Part shown: piece after piece, positions 1 to 11,064 of the stretch
Position numbering within the stretch: position 1 is the stretch's first letter
How the letters are laid out: every line of letters begins with the position of its first letter
Assembly: GCF_030272615.1 (NCBI RefSeq)
Contig: NC_081410.1
Coordinates: 123,373,640 to 123,437,639, forward strand
Reading direction: 5' to 3'
DNA from: Cryptomeria japonica
Taxonomy: Eukaryota > Streptophyta > Pinopsida > Cupressales > Cupressaceae
DNA: 64,000 bases
Notes under the pieces: generated by a model
The model's database searches: none
Seen by the model: the letters and a program-made list of their open reading frames with translations, nothing else
Told to the model about the DNA's origin: nothing
Program-made: the position numbers and the translations under genes

Positions 1-299
1 TTGTTCTATGTTCTGTCTATAAAAACTAGGCATCTTTGTCTAGCTTTGTGTTTTGTCCACCTAGGACACTTGCACACCTCGCTGCAGTCCACAATCCACA
101 CTGTAGTCTTGGGCCTATGCTATCAACTTGGTTACAGAACCTTGTAGAGTTTGCCAGAGGTTCATCTCAGTTCTCTAATAGATCCTAATCATTCCTTTTG
201 CTCCTGACTCAACATTGCGCTTGTTCAAAGAGGTAATCAGACAAATAATTTGTCCTTGGGGATTCATCTTTCCTAAGGTGGCAAATTTTGTTTATTACA
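1..299 (+). repeat. 3' part of the 5' LTR of decayed Tat-like element A
   Basis: The segment runs from the window edge to an LTR-like end (ttattaca). It is followed at once by the same tttggtgaactc primer-site context that follows the complete Tat LTRs at 46079 and 9172. Only the right-hand part is in the window, so the other LTR boundary and a TSD cannot be checked. The LTR sequence itself does not visibly match the LTRs of B or E, so A is a related but distinct family. Confidence 0.55.
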
Positions 300-302
300 T
301 TT

Positions 303-319
303 TGGTGAACTCAACATGA
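303..319 (+). other. Primer-binding site of element A
   Basis: TGGTGAACTCAACATGA begins four bases after the LTR end. The equivalent sites are TGGTGAACTCGACGTGA in E and TGGTGAACCCGACGTGA in B. A TGG start pairs with a tRNA 3' CCA. I could not assign the tRNA; it is not the initiator-Met site used by elements C and F. Confidence 0.6.
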
Positions 320-328
320 AAGGTCTAG

Positions 329-2020
329 ATGTCGGATCTCTTCCTTTCAAAGTTTAATGCCTTCGATTTCAATATGTTGGATGAAGTGTTAGATGACTTC
401 CTTGATGCACCTCCTCCAAAAAGGAATGCAAAGGATGAGTTGCCTTCCTCAACATCCTCATGCAAAGAAAAAACATCTGTGAATGTCATTGTCATCTTTG
501 CAGCCCCTCAAAGGTCTAAGAGACCTTTCATTCATGTGACAACGAATAGTCTTTCCCCCAAGAAGGGTAAGTTCATTAATGGAAATAATTTCAAAGGAGA
601 GACTTCCGATCTATATGCTAGCTTTACACAATAAAGACAACCATCTTATAACACCATTTCACACATGTATAACACTCATAATAACAAGCAAGTTCCCAGA
701 CAACAACAAAAAAATTCTTTACCACCTTCTCAATTGACTTTTCCTAAGGTAGTTGTTCTTGTGGACAAGTGATTGAGTGATTATGATCTTATCAAGCAAC
801 TTAAGGTTACTCTAGCTAAGATCTCACTGTCAGATTTGCTTCAAACCACCCCAGTATACCAAGGTATGTTATGAGAAGCTTTGCAAAAGATCTTGCTACC
901 TTCCTTTGTGAGACCAATAGACATTAATGTGTTGATTCACTGAATATTAATTTCTATCTGCATGAACTTCTGCCTCTCGAGGTGAGGAATCTAGTGGATC
1001 CTTTGATGATTATTGTCCATGTGAATGGTGTGGGTATCAGACAAACTCTAATTGATACTAGATCTATGCTTAATGTTTGTGGATTGGACTTGCTACCAAA
1101 GATCAAAGTAGATCCAAAATCTTTGGTAGCATCCTCTCTGCACATTCAAGGTTTTGACAACTATGGAATAACTATTATAGGAACTGTTATTCTATCCTTG
1201 AAGGTTGGACCGGTAACCATTCCAACCCTTGTGCATGTTATGCTAGGTCCTTTATCATACAACCTTCTTCTAGGTAGACCTTGGCTGCAATATGCCTTGG
1301 GAGCCATCTCTTCAATGCTTCATGGAGCGGTGAAGTTTGTAGCTGATAATCAGGTTGTCACAGTTAGATTTGACCTTGAGGCTATGTAGTTATGTCAGAT
1401 TGTCATAGTGGGTTAGGCTGCTACTACACCCTTGTTTCATAATTGGGTACCAAGCTTATCTTCTTTAGTGATAACTTCTTATCCTACCACCTCCCCTAAA
1501 AAGGAAGAGTGTAAGTGTTGGTGTAAATAATTATCCACCATGGATATTATTACACTTACTTAAGTTTACTTAGGAAATGCATTTCATAGTAGTTTGTGTA
1601 TGAGACACTTGGGTGTTTGTGCCACATTGGGATAGTGTGTGTAGGAGAAATTCCACCTTTTATGGTGTTGATCTTGTTGTTACACTCCACATTCAGTGGG
1701 TGATCCACCTCATGTGGACTATTATATTATTTCTCCTACCTACCCAAACCTATTTCCTACCTACCCTTGTTTCTTATTGAGCCACATGTCATGTTTGTGT
1801 CCTCACATATCTCTAGCCTTGCCTATATAAGCAAGCTCATCTACATTGTATGTAATTGATATTATTGATCATTTTCTATTGATGAGAATATAGTTTATTC
1901 TTGTCCTATATTGTGTCTCTATTTTGTACATTTCATTGAGCTCTTGATCTTGGAAAAATCTCATAGTAAGAAAGAAGAGATCCCTAAGGAAGTCCCTAAA
2001 AAGGAGAAGTCATATGAGTC
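329..2020 (+). pseudogene. Gag-protease pseudogene of element A (first part)
   Basis: This reading frame has stops and shifts and is homologous to the gag-protease of B and E. An open start at 329-634 resembles the acidic N-terminus of E (LDEVLDDFLD against LDEALDEFLN). 640-960 keeps 'YDLIKQLKVTLAKISLSDLL', matching YDLIEQLKATPAKISLWDLI of E. 982-1389 is the retropepsin-like part, with LLLGRPWL near its end. The catalytic triplet reads D-T-R where E has D-N-G, so the active site looks lost. The frame is split by a solo LTR at 1516-1965 and then by element B at 2020; it resumes at 10816. The lysine- and glutamate-rich frame after the protease reads through once both insertions are ignored. No pol domain is found. 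Confidence 0.75.
1516..1965 (+). mobile_element. Small solo LTR, 450 bp, inside element A
   Basis: It starts TGTTGGTG and ends CTCATA, where the usual terminal CA has become TA. It is bounded by a perfect 5-bp direct repeat GTAAG (1511-1515 and 1966-1970). A TATA-like tatataag lies near 1825. Ignoring the insertion and one GTAAG restores the lysine/glutamate-rich frame of element A, which independently supports the boundaries. No internal region is present, so it is a solo LTR, or a very short element reduced to one LTR. The parent family is unknown; the TGTTGG start is common in copia-type LTRs. Confidence 0.75.
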
Positions 2021-3766
2021 TGTGTAAGGGAAAAAGCGAGACTAGGTTAATATGCCCTAATCCTACCTTTTGACACACATTACAGAATACGAAAGAGCCT
2101 AGAGGTATCACACAATTGGCTACTTCTTTTTGTGAAAGAGAGAGCCACGGGCTACCTATTAGGATTTCTATTCCTTTGTTGTAATAGAAAGATAAAATGA
2201 TGCAAGTTCAATTCCTAATCCCAAAATACAAGTAGGAACTAATGACAAGATTGCAGAATTGAACTTAAACAATGGAAAGCTGTAAATACAAGGATAAGAC
2301 AAGAATGCATATGCGTACCCAGAGTCAAAATCAGAATGAAAATGTTCGGGATGGGGGTGCAGGTGCCATTGTCCTGATACCGTTCTGAAAACTACCCCTA
2401 AAACTGCTGTTTTGCACTCTGGAAAACTAATCGGAAATGCTGTCTATCAGAAGGACCAGGGCGCCTAGCGCCCCTGTCCCAGGGACTAGGGCACCCAGCG
2501 CCCCTGTCCTAACAGGACTAGGGTGCCCCACGCCCCTGTCCCAGGGACCAGGGCACCCAGCGCCCCTGTCCTGGCAGGACTAGGGTGCCCCACGCCCCTG
2601 TCCTAGTCTTTTGCTCTGAGATTTGGTATGAGAGTCTGTCTCGATCTGCTTCCGTCAGATCTGCAACTTGCAGCGTCGTCCGAATCTCAAAACCTGCACT
2701 TATATCTGAAAAGGTGTGGTGGGCGGCTATATAGGGTTTTGCCTTAGTCAAACCCCCGCTTCGGTGATTTCCACCTCCACGAATAGCCAAGTTGTATTGT
2801 AAAAAGTATTGTGTGTGTAGACCTAGTGTGTGTGCAAGATCCTAAAATGCAAGTAAGCAAACTAGAGCAACCTAGAAAGTAAACCCTAATTGCTTGTAAA
2901 TGATAATATAAATGCTCCAAGTCAAGATGCAAAATGATCTAAAGCATGAATACAAATGATATAATGAGGCTTATGCAAAGACATGAAAACAACATGAAAT
3001 CATACCCAACCCCAAGGGAGGGGTAGAAGCCAATCTTCAGTCGGTGATCCCTTATTTCTCTTCAATGTCTTCAAAGCCCTAAATGGATGAATGAAATTGA
3101 TGAATGCTTGATGGATGGATGTTGAATGTTGTTGAAGTCTTCAAAGATCTTCTCTTTCACTGCATAGAAGGTCCTTGAAAGCCAAAAATTCCCATCCTTT
3201 CAAATGAAGAAAGAGAGCTCTTATATATGAAACCCTAGGTCTTAATTTCAACTTTTGGCCGACCTAGAGATTGAATCTCCTGCCAATTTCTTGGGGTTAA
3301 GCTTTATTTTATGATTGGATCGCGCTCCTAAAATTTTGGGAAAAATGTCCGGGACCATGTGCACTCCGGGCGCCATGGTCCTCTCCGGGCGCCATGGTCC
3401 CGACAACTTTTCACCAAATTTTCAGGGCCATCGGATATGATGATTTTAGAGAGAATCCCAAAGTTACAGGTGATTTCGAGATGTTTTGACCCCCGAAATC
3501 AATCCTTAAAGTTCAAAATAGGACCTAATTAGGGTTTTTGATTAAATGATGTATTGGAGGAATAAAATGAAAAGGGCACACTTTAATGAAAGGGCCCAAC
3601 TTTATGATGTGGAAGATGATGAAATAGAACCTTAGACCTAATTAATTTAATTAATTAAGTGCTAAAGGGGAAATGTAATGCAAAATGCAAAATGCGCCAA
3701 GGCGGGTGCTAAACTAGGTGTGAAATTGTACCACCCTAGCAAGTGCATACAATTTACAACGCTACA
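2021..3766 (-). repeat. 3' LTR of element B, 1746 bp
   Basis: On the minus strand it starts TGTAGCGTTGTAAATTG and ends CCCTTACACA. It is homologous end to end with 9172-10815, 38535-40191, 44454-46079 and 55555-57212. It is about 100 bp longer than the 5' LTR because a GC-rich minisatellite (about 2452-2605) has roughly five units here against two there. A TATA-like TATATAAG lies near 3220-3230. Confidence 0.93.
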
Positions 3767-3781
3767 TTTAGCCCCCACTTT
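3767..3781 (-). other. Polypurine tract of element B
   Basis: On the minus strand AAAGTGGGGGCTAAA lies directly before the 3' LTR. The same 15 bases precede the 3' LTR of element E at 55540-55554. This is the expected plus-strand primer of an LTR element. Confidence 0.88.
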
Positions 3782-5635
3782 AGCAGTCATATGAACACTA
3801 CGTGCATATGCAAGCTAAAGTACAAAAAAGTAAACATTATTTGAAAAAGGATATATCCATAAGTCTGTCGAATGAAGCCCCCAGCGGTATCTATAGTACA
3901 CAGTTAGGAACCGCACCCTACAAAACACACGTTAGATCACAAAATCACCTAATGCTTACTAAGGAAGGTGATGAAAATTTGAGGGTAGCTATATGCCCCC
4001 ACTGTTTCAGCTTGCTAATTTTAGTGAGTTGAAACAGGGTATCATGTTTACCACTTTGAATTATTAAAGAATATTGATGACAACTGCTCACAAGAGGATT
4101 TGATATGAGATCAAAAACTAATGGAGAATCATTTGGTAAGAAAGAGGACTAAATCTCAATTCCAACACAACAAAGAGTGTGAGGATTTGAGAGTTCTCTA
4201 ACACAAGATGAAGGATGTAAATGGAAACAAAATGCAAAGAGAAGAAAAGAAAGGAAAAAAGCATGAATACACACATTGGTGATCCATGAGAAGAATAGCG
4301 AGAGAGAAAACATGGACTTCTCGCCCCTAGATCTTGTCTAGGTGATCCATGGGAAAAGGACATGGAAAACTAGCCCCTAGGGTCTGTCTAGGTGATCCAT
4401 GTAAGCGAGGAGAGTGAGAAAGTCTAGCCTTATGCCGCTAGTTCCACTCAACCTCGTGCATGTGTGTGTAAGTGAGGTTAGAAGCACCTCATAGGAGTCT
4501 ATGCCCGAGTATGCTACAACCTATATATGTATAGTACAAAAGCATGACATCTTTCTCTAAGAGTCTGTGCTCTGGTTCCGAGAATAATCACCTTGCATAA
4601 AAGAAAAATGGAGACATCTCACTCTAAGAGTCTGTGCTCTGGTTCCGAGAATGACCCATTTCTCAAAAAGTGTAATGTTTATGTCATAAGAAAATTAGAA
4701 CAAGGATACCTACCTTCATCACAAAAGAAGATACCCCAAAAATGCAACAATGTCATAGATCCAAGCAAGAGAGTTTTGCACTCTTTAAGCGAGGATAAGA
4801 TAGTTGAAAAGGGATATCTTGTAGTATGTGTAAAGGAGATCCTTAGAGGAGAAGAGATCTTTGTACAAAAGACACCTATCCCCGAGAGGAATTGTCTTAG
4901 ACAAATATAATATCTTCTAGAATAAGACAAAGAAGAGAATAAGAATGCAATACTTTCTTCTTTTGTGAGGTGAAAGTGATTCTTAATGAAGGATGACACT
5001 CTTTTTAACCCAATTGGGAGAGTGAATTCATTATGGATGTATTTTACCAAGTGCAAAAGAGGTTGTAGTCAAGGACTTACACCTCTTGAACAAACAACAA
5101 CAAATGCATACAAGGAATAACATCAAGTAATAAAGTTCACACCATCCACAAAATAGGAAAAAGTGGATCCTTAGATAAATAAGGAAAGATCATTGCCTCC
5201 CAAGGATAAGGACAATGAGAAGGACTTGCACAATCTTCTAGGGAGAGATCTAGACATAAGCAAAATGTACTACATACTCACATGAGTTCATGCAAGCAAG
5301 ACATTAGTGTATGTAAAATGCTCCTCACAAGAAGTGGGTAGGATAAGAAAGAGAATACCCATCTTCTCCCATATCTAGGAAAAGAGGATTCTAAAGAAAA
5401 GATGATCAATATTTCCACACTATTATCCCAAAGGGAAATTTTAACCATAAAAAGAAGAGATGTATGAAATCACTCTTGTCCCCATAGGAACAAGAGATAA
5501 CATAGAAAATTAGGCTATTATGTTTCTTCAAAAATATGATTGCACTTGAAATTGTACCATCATGAATGACAATGAGCCCCCAGTAAATGAGCTACCAATG
5601 TCACATAATGATGAGCAACATAATAGCCATTAATG
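3782..5635 (-). other. Pol-less 3' module of element B
   Basis: 3782-4060 matches the last 300 bp of E before its PPT and is probably the shared 3' non-coding end. The rest, about 4060-5635, has no counterpart in E and takes the place of pol plus the antisense PMD gene. It holds only short unconvincing reading frames. Two small direct duplications are visible: a 30-bp word (tctaagagtctgtgctctgg...) near 4555 and 4623, and a tctaggtgatccatg-type word near 4335 and 4390. A stretch around 5500-5640 is similar to old intergenic DNA near 21940-22100, suggesting the module belongs to a wider family. Confidence 0.6.
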
Positions 5636-8600
5636 TTATTTAAAGACATGATAGACTGAATGAGGTATTTGAATATGACATGCTAAATACTCAACTATAA
5701 GTGAGATAAAAAACATGTATAAAATTGAAGAAGAAAAGTCACAAGAAATCTTAGAAGAGGGATGAGTGTAATTTATTAGAGCCTTATCCTTGGGGGAAAG
5801 GACTTTATGATGAATATGAGATAAAGATTCATAAGTGGATTTAGAAATTTGAGGGGAGTCATAAAGGGATTTGTTCATCGCCAAGATTTCCTTATGAGGG
5901 GAATGAGAGTTGATAGAAGTAGAAGATGATTTAGTTGAAGTGAGATCATCATCACTACTAAATATAGCATTCACATTGAGAGATGGTCTTTTAGATGCTT
6001 TGGTGGGCTTAGAAAGATTAAATCCAAGTCCAAATGAATATTCATGCATGTTATGTTCTAAAGGAACTTTAATTCCTTGTTCATTTGTGCCACAACCATT
6101 TCCACTATAGCCACTCTTAGCCAAAATATGAAAACCATGACCATAACGATTAGCCATTTCAGAAAGAGAAGGTGGTTTTTCATAAGACGAAGAATCAAAT
6201 TCCTCAGAACTAGAGGTGTGAGGAGAAGAAGTTTGAGAAGCGGCCACAAAATTATTGCTCATAGGTTCAAGTAAGACTGATTGATCTCTAGTTTCTTCCT
6301 TCTTTTTAACTTTAAGCTCTCTAGGAGGAACCCTATACTCACCTACAAAGGTGGGATTAAAATCAAGAGATCCCCAATCGTCTTCTGCGAGAACCTTCTC
6401 AGGATCAAAAGCCTTTTCATGTGTAGATTCAAGTTGAGAAGGATCTTCTTCAGGAGCTTTAGACTCATCCAAAGAATTTTGATCATCAGAGAGTGAGGAT
6501 TCATCCATAGGTATCTTGTTTAAAGAGTCATCACTAGAAAAGGAAGGCTTAGAAGAACTCCCTTTGGAAGTAGATGTTTGCAAACAAGCTTGAAAATTAG
6601 TATCACCTATCAAGGCATATGTCTTATTGTTATAAATGAATTTAACTTGTGTATGCAATGTAGAGGGGACAGCTTGCATACCGTGAATCCAAGGTCTCCC
6701 TAATAACAGGTTGTATGTTAGATTTCCCGACATAACATGGATAGGAGTAGGCAAAGTAACAGGTCCCACTGTGATGGGTAAGGTGATAATACCTAATGAA
6801 GACTTAGCCACATTATCAAAGCCTCGAATGGGATGAGAGTCAGGCTCAATAAGGGATGTATCCACATTCATCTTATGCAATAGATTAATTCTACACACAT
6901 TAAGGCCAAAGCCATTATCTACCAGTGTTCATCTTATAGCAGTGTCATTTATGATAACCACAATCATCAAGGGATCATATTGATGTTGAATTTCACTAGT
7001 AGGCAATTCATCTTGAGTAAACACAATTTGAGCTTTAGGATTCATCACAGAGTTAACCAAAGATACTATATTACTAGATGTATTAGGTGGAGGAACATTC
7101 AAATCTTTCAAGGCATCTTGTAACATTCCATGATGAATGGAAGAAGTTTGGATCAAATCCCAAAGGGATATCTTAGCAGGGGTAGCTTTAAGTTGTTCTA
7201 TGAGATCATATTCCTTACTGAGAACTTGTGAAATACGTGGAGCCTGCGGAAGAATAGGTTGAGAAGGAGGAAGTGAAGTTGGGCTAACTGGAGGAGGATT
7301 AGGTTGCCTATTGTTTCTTGTGTTATAGGTATGAGCAACCGCATGATAACTCTCTCTAGTCAGTTGCTTAGCATACTCATAAGGGCTCTTAGAAGAATAA
7401 CCTCCTTGCATAGTAATAACAGGTTTGCAAAAAGAATCATTAGCATAACCACCTTGAACCACTAAGATAGGCTTATTTAAAGGTTGAGAATTTTGAGAAG
7501 GACAAGCACCTTGGACAGTGATGAGAGGTTTGTTAAGTGTTTCATTCACATGTATCAAATTGATTGAGGATGGTTTAGAGGAATGAACAAAAGTGTTGGA
7601 AGAATTATTGATAGTCTTCTCTTGCACTAAAATCTTATCACGGATTAAATTAATTTTAGGAGAGAGACAAGGGGTAGGCATTGATGTTCTAGTAGTAAGA
7701 GTAATACTAGGAAAGGTCATATCATCCTTTATCATCAAAGGATCTACATGGGGAATAAACTCTCTAGGAGAAGGATCAACATTACTCTCTAAAGTCTCAC
7801 TTTTGAGAGGGAGATCTTTGAAAGAGATGTTAACCATATTGCTTTGAACTAGGGTATCCTTATGAGTAGAACTAAGTTGAGGAGGGGGAGATGCTTTATT
7901 TTTAGAGAGAGAATAATTGAGATTCAAGGAAGGTGAGAAACTATCAAGGGAGTTTTTAATCTCGATTTCATCCCCTTTGGCTAGGGTTCTCTCATGGGAT
8001 AGAGAATAATCTACACCTTCTTCTAATGGTTCATCCCAAATAGTGAAGTTGTTGAAAGGAATGTTTGGAGTATTGTTAATTTCGGGAGAGGAGATAACAT
8101 TGTTTATTAATTCCTCATCCTTAGGAGAGAGAGAATCAATAGATGTGTTAAAATCATCCTCTTTCCTCAAAATATATTCAATATGATCTTTAGGGGAGAG
8201 AGAATTAAGGAAATTGCTTATTATTTCATCTTCTTTCTCTAAGGGATGCTTATGGGTAAGACAAACTTTAGGAGAAGGGTAAGCATTTATCATTAATTCA
8301 TCATCTCTAGTGGGAATTTTGTTCGAAAAGGAAATGCCATCACTAGGAGATGTAGGGATAATGTCATCTTCTTGCACAAAAGGATCCTCATGAAGGGAGT
8401 ATTTTTTAGGAGGAACATGAACATATTTCTCCAAAGATTCATGCTTAGGAAGGAGATCTTTGAAAGAAGTGTTCATAACCTCTTGTTGCACTAACATGCC
8501 CCCATTGGAAGGACCAACTTTAGGAGAAAATAAGTCAATGTCCATCAATACCTTTTCACTTAGAGAGGCATCATGTAGGGAAGGTGAAGTAAAATTAAGA

Positions 8601-8845
8601 AAGGTGTTTATGATATCATTCTCTTCCTCTAGGATAGCTAAATAGGAAGGGCACATTTTAGGAGAGTTGTCAAGATCACTCTTAAAGTCTTCATCCTTAG
8701 AGCATGGGAGAGTCTCAAAGGGATTGGTAGCAACCCTTTTAGGCACTAAAATGTTGTCATAGATGGGGGGAGGTTCTTTAGGAGAAGGAAAAATTGAAAC
8801 AAGGGAAGCTAACCCACTATCACATCTATGAAATGAATGCATCAT
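5636..8845 (-). pseudogene. Gag-protease of element B, one nonsense codon
   Basis: One frame of about 1,070 codons is broken by a single TGA at 6928-6926, where E has an Arg CGA. The first 480 or so residues form a long low-complexity stretch with recurring LSPK, SPK and acid-rich motifs, absent from E. Then come three copies of a VQGxY-type repeat, the shared YAKQLTRESYHAVAHTY block, a YDLIEQLKATPAKISLWDLI block, and a retropepsin-like domain. The protease loop reads V-D-N-G, then LLLGRPWIH. A G-patch-like glycine-rich segment follows (YGHGFHILAKSGYSGNGCG). The frame leaves homology with E soon after and ends without RT. The start at 8845 is the first Met after the leader. In a helper-dependent element this would supply Gag and perhaps protease, but the stop separates the two. 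Confidence 0.82.
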
Positions 8846-9171
8846 GACAACAATTTTCCTCTTTCAAATGATAACACATGCAAAATAGAAGGAAATGTTT
8901 AATTTTAACCAATGCAAGCACTTAGAATGTAGATTTAGAAAATGAAATTTATTATTCAAATGAGTTCCTAAATCAGATTTGAAATTATTGATCCCAATTA
9001 AGCTATCCACAAGTTCAACTTTGAATTGAAAAATTAGGGTTTTAGCAAAAATTTCCTCTAAATTTTTGAATCTTGCAAGAAATTAAAACTTGTAAATAGC
9101 ATAAACACTCAAATTTGAAAACATAAATCAGAATTAGAGAAGATTGGATTTCACGTCGGGTTCACCAAAAA
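8846..9171 (-). other. Leader and primer-binding site of element B
   Basis: On the minus strand the PBS TGGTGAACCCGACGTGA lies at 9167-9151, four bases from the 5' LTR end at 9172. The rest is an AT-rich untranslated leader up to the Gag start at 8845. E has the same arrangement (46083-46099, then a leader to 46251). Confidence 0.7.
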
Positions 9172-10815
9172 TGTGTAAGGGAAAAAGCAAGACTAGGTTA
9201 ATATGCCCTAATCCTACCTTTTGACACACAATAGGGAATACGAAAGAGCCTAGAGGTATCACACAATTGGCTACTTCTTTTTGTGAAAGAGAGAGCCATG
9301 GGTTACCTATTAGGATTTCTATTCCTTTGTTGTAATAGAAAGATAAAATGATGCAAGTTCAATTCCTAATCCCAAAATGCAAGTAGGAACTAATGACAAG
9401 ATTGCAGAATTGAACTTAAACAATGGAAAGCTGTAAATACAAGGATAAGACAAGAATGCATATGTGTACCCAGAGTCAAAATCAGAATGAAAATGTTCAG
9501 GATGGGGGCGCGGGCGCCACTGTCCTAATACTGTTTCGGAAACTGCCCCTGAAACTACTATTTCGCACTTTGGAAAACTGTCGGAAATGCTGTCTGTCAG
9601 AAGGACCAGGGCACCCAGTGCCCCTGTCCTGGTAGGACCAGGGCACCCCACGCCCCTGTCCTGGTCTTTTGCTCTGAGATTTGGTATGAGAGTCTGTCCC
9701 GGTCTGCTTCCATCAGATCTGCAACTTTCCGAATCTCGAAACCTGCACTTCTATCTGAAAAGGTGTGGTGGGCGGCTATATAGGGTTTTGCCTTAGTCAA
9801 ACCCCCACTTCGGTGATTTCCACCTCCACGAATAGCCAAGTTGTATTGTAAAAAGTATTGTGTGTGCAGACCTTGTGTGTGTGCGAGATCCTAAAATGCA
9901 AGTAAGCAAACTAGAGCAACCTAGAAAGTAAACCCTAATTGCTTGTAAATGATAATATAAATGCTCCAAATCAAGATGCAAAATGATCTAAAGCATGAAT
10001 ACAAATGATATAATGAGGCTTATGCAAAGACATGAAAACAACATGAAATCATACCCAACCCCAAGGGAGGGGTAGAAGCCAATCTTCAGTCGGTGATCCC
10101 TTATTGCTCTTCAATGTCTTCAAAGCCCTAAATGGATGAATGAAATTGATGAATGCTTGATGGATGGATGTTGAATGTTGTTGAAGTCTTCAAAGATCTG
10201 CTCTTTCGCTACATAGAAGGTCCTTGAAAGACAAAAATTCCCATCCTTTCAAATGAAGAAAGAGAGCTCTTATATATGAAACCCTAGGTCTTAATTTCAA
10301 CTTTTGGCTGACCTAGAGATTGAATCTCCTACCAATTTCTTGGGGTTAAGCTTTATTTTATGATTGGATTGCGCTCCTAAAATTTCGGGAAAAATGTTCG
10401 GGACCATGTGCACTCTGGGCGCCATGGTCCTCTCTGGGCACCATGGTCCCGACAACTTTTCACCAAATTTTCAGGGCCATTGGATATGATGATTTTAGAG
10501 AGAATCTCAAAGTTACAGGTGATTTAAAGATGTTTTGACCCCCGAAATCAAGCCTTAAAGTTCAAAATAGGACCTAATTAGGGTTTTTGATTAAATGATG
10601 TATTGGAGGAATAAAATGAAAAGGGCACACTTTAATGAAAGGGCCCAACTTTATGATGTGGAAGATGATGAAATAGAACCTTAGACCTAATTAATTTAAT
10701 TAATTAAGTGCTAAAGGGGAAATGTAATGCAAAATGCAAAATGTGCCAAGGCGGGTGCTAAACTAGGTGTGAAATTGTACCACCCTAGCAAGTGCATACA
10801 ATTTACGACGCTATA
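9172..10815 (-). repeat. 5' LTR of element B, 1644 bp
   Basis: It is homologous to the 3' LTR at 2021-3766, with scattered substitutions and a shorter GC-rich minisatellite (about 9600-9662). The outer end reads TATAGCG on the minus strand instead of TGTAGCG, a point change in the terminal dinucleotide. It abuts the GAGTC target duplication. Confidence 0.92.
10268..10280 (-). promoter_or_regulatory. TATA-like element in the 5' LTR of B
   Basis: TTCATATATAAGAGCTC on the minus strand is a good plant TATA match. It is conserved at the same place in the 3' LTR (about 3220-3230) and weakened to CATACATAAG in E. It probably sets the U3/R border; the transcription start itself cannot be seen. Confidence 0.5.
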
Positions 10816-11064
10816 GAGTCTCTCACAATTGACACTCCTAAGATGAAAACATTAGAGCCACCACCTAAGCAACGATCTCTTGTAAATTCATGTTCTCCAT
10901 CAAAAGTCACTGCATTCTTAGGCGACACATGGGGTTCTTTAGACTTCACTAATTCCCACATTGGTGAATACAAAGTAGATCTTGTCCACTTGAGTTTTCC
11001 AAAGACAACATTTAATTCAGCTACGAAGGATGATTATGAATCCATAAGGTTGGGTGATGCTTAG
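10816..11064 (+). pseudogene. Gag-protease pseudogene of element A (second part)
   Basis: The frame of element A continues here after B. It includes GDTWGSLDFTNSHIGEYKV, which matches the DDWGSLDFNPTFVGEYRV block downstream of the protease in B and E. It ends at a TAG at 11062-11064. No reverse transcriptase or integrase similarity follows, so A is truncated here or lacks pol. Confidence 0.7.

Larger units (their letters stand above)
2021..10815 (-). mobile_element. Element B: non-autonomous Tat-type (Ty3/gypsy-related) LTR retrotransposon
   Basis: This is a complete LTR element on the minus strand: 5' LTR 9172-10815, PBS 9151-9167, gag-protease 8845-5636, a 1.5-kb module without pol, PPT 3781-3767 and 3' LTR 3766-2021. 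A perfect 5-bp TSD, GAGTC, lies at 2016-2020 and 10816-10820. It inserted into the gag pseudogene of element A. LTR, PBS, PPT, about 300 bp of 3' non-coding sequence and gag-protease are homologous to the autonomous element E (44454-57212). Reverse transcriptase, RNase H, integrase and the antisense PMD gene of E are all missing, so B would need proteins in trans. Confidence 0.93.

Noticed and set aside
2518..2932. Minus-strand frames with recurring peptides (for example starting MAIRGGGNHRSGG) repeated at 2518, 9597, 38933, 45408 and 56548
   Set aside because: They lie inside the five copies of the Tat LTR and recur only because the LTR does. Frame lengths change with the minisatellite, and no copy keeps a longer gene.
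4593..5056. Overlapping frames at 4593-4910 and 4679-5056 as genes of element B
   Set aside because: They have no recognised motif, lie on opposite strands over the same DNA, and there is no counterpart to test conservation.
7593..8645. Plus-strand frames opposite B gag
   Set aside because: They are shadows of the long minus-strand Gag frame, with no start context or conserved domain of their own.
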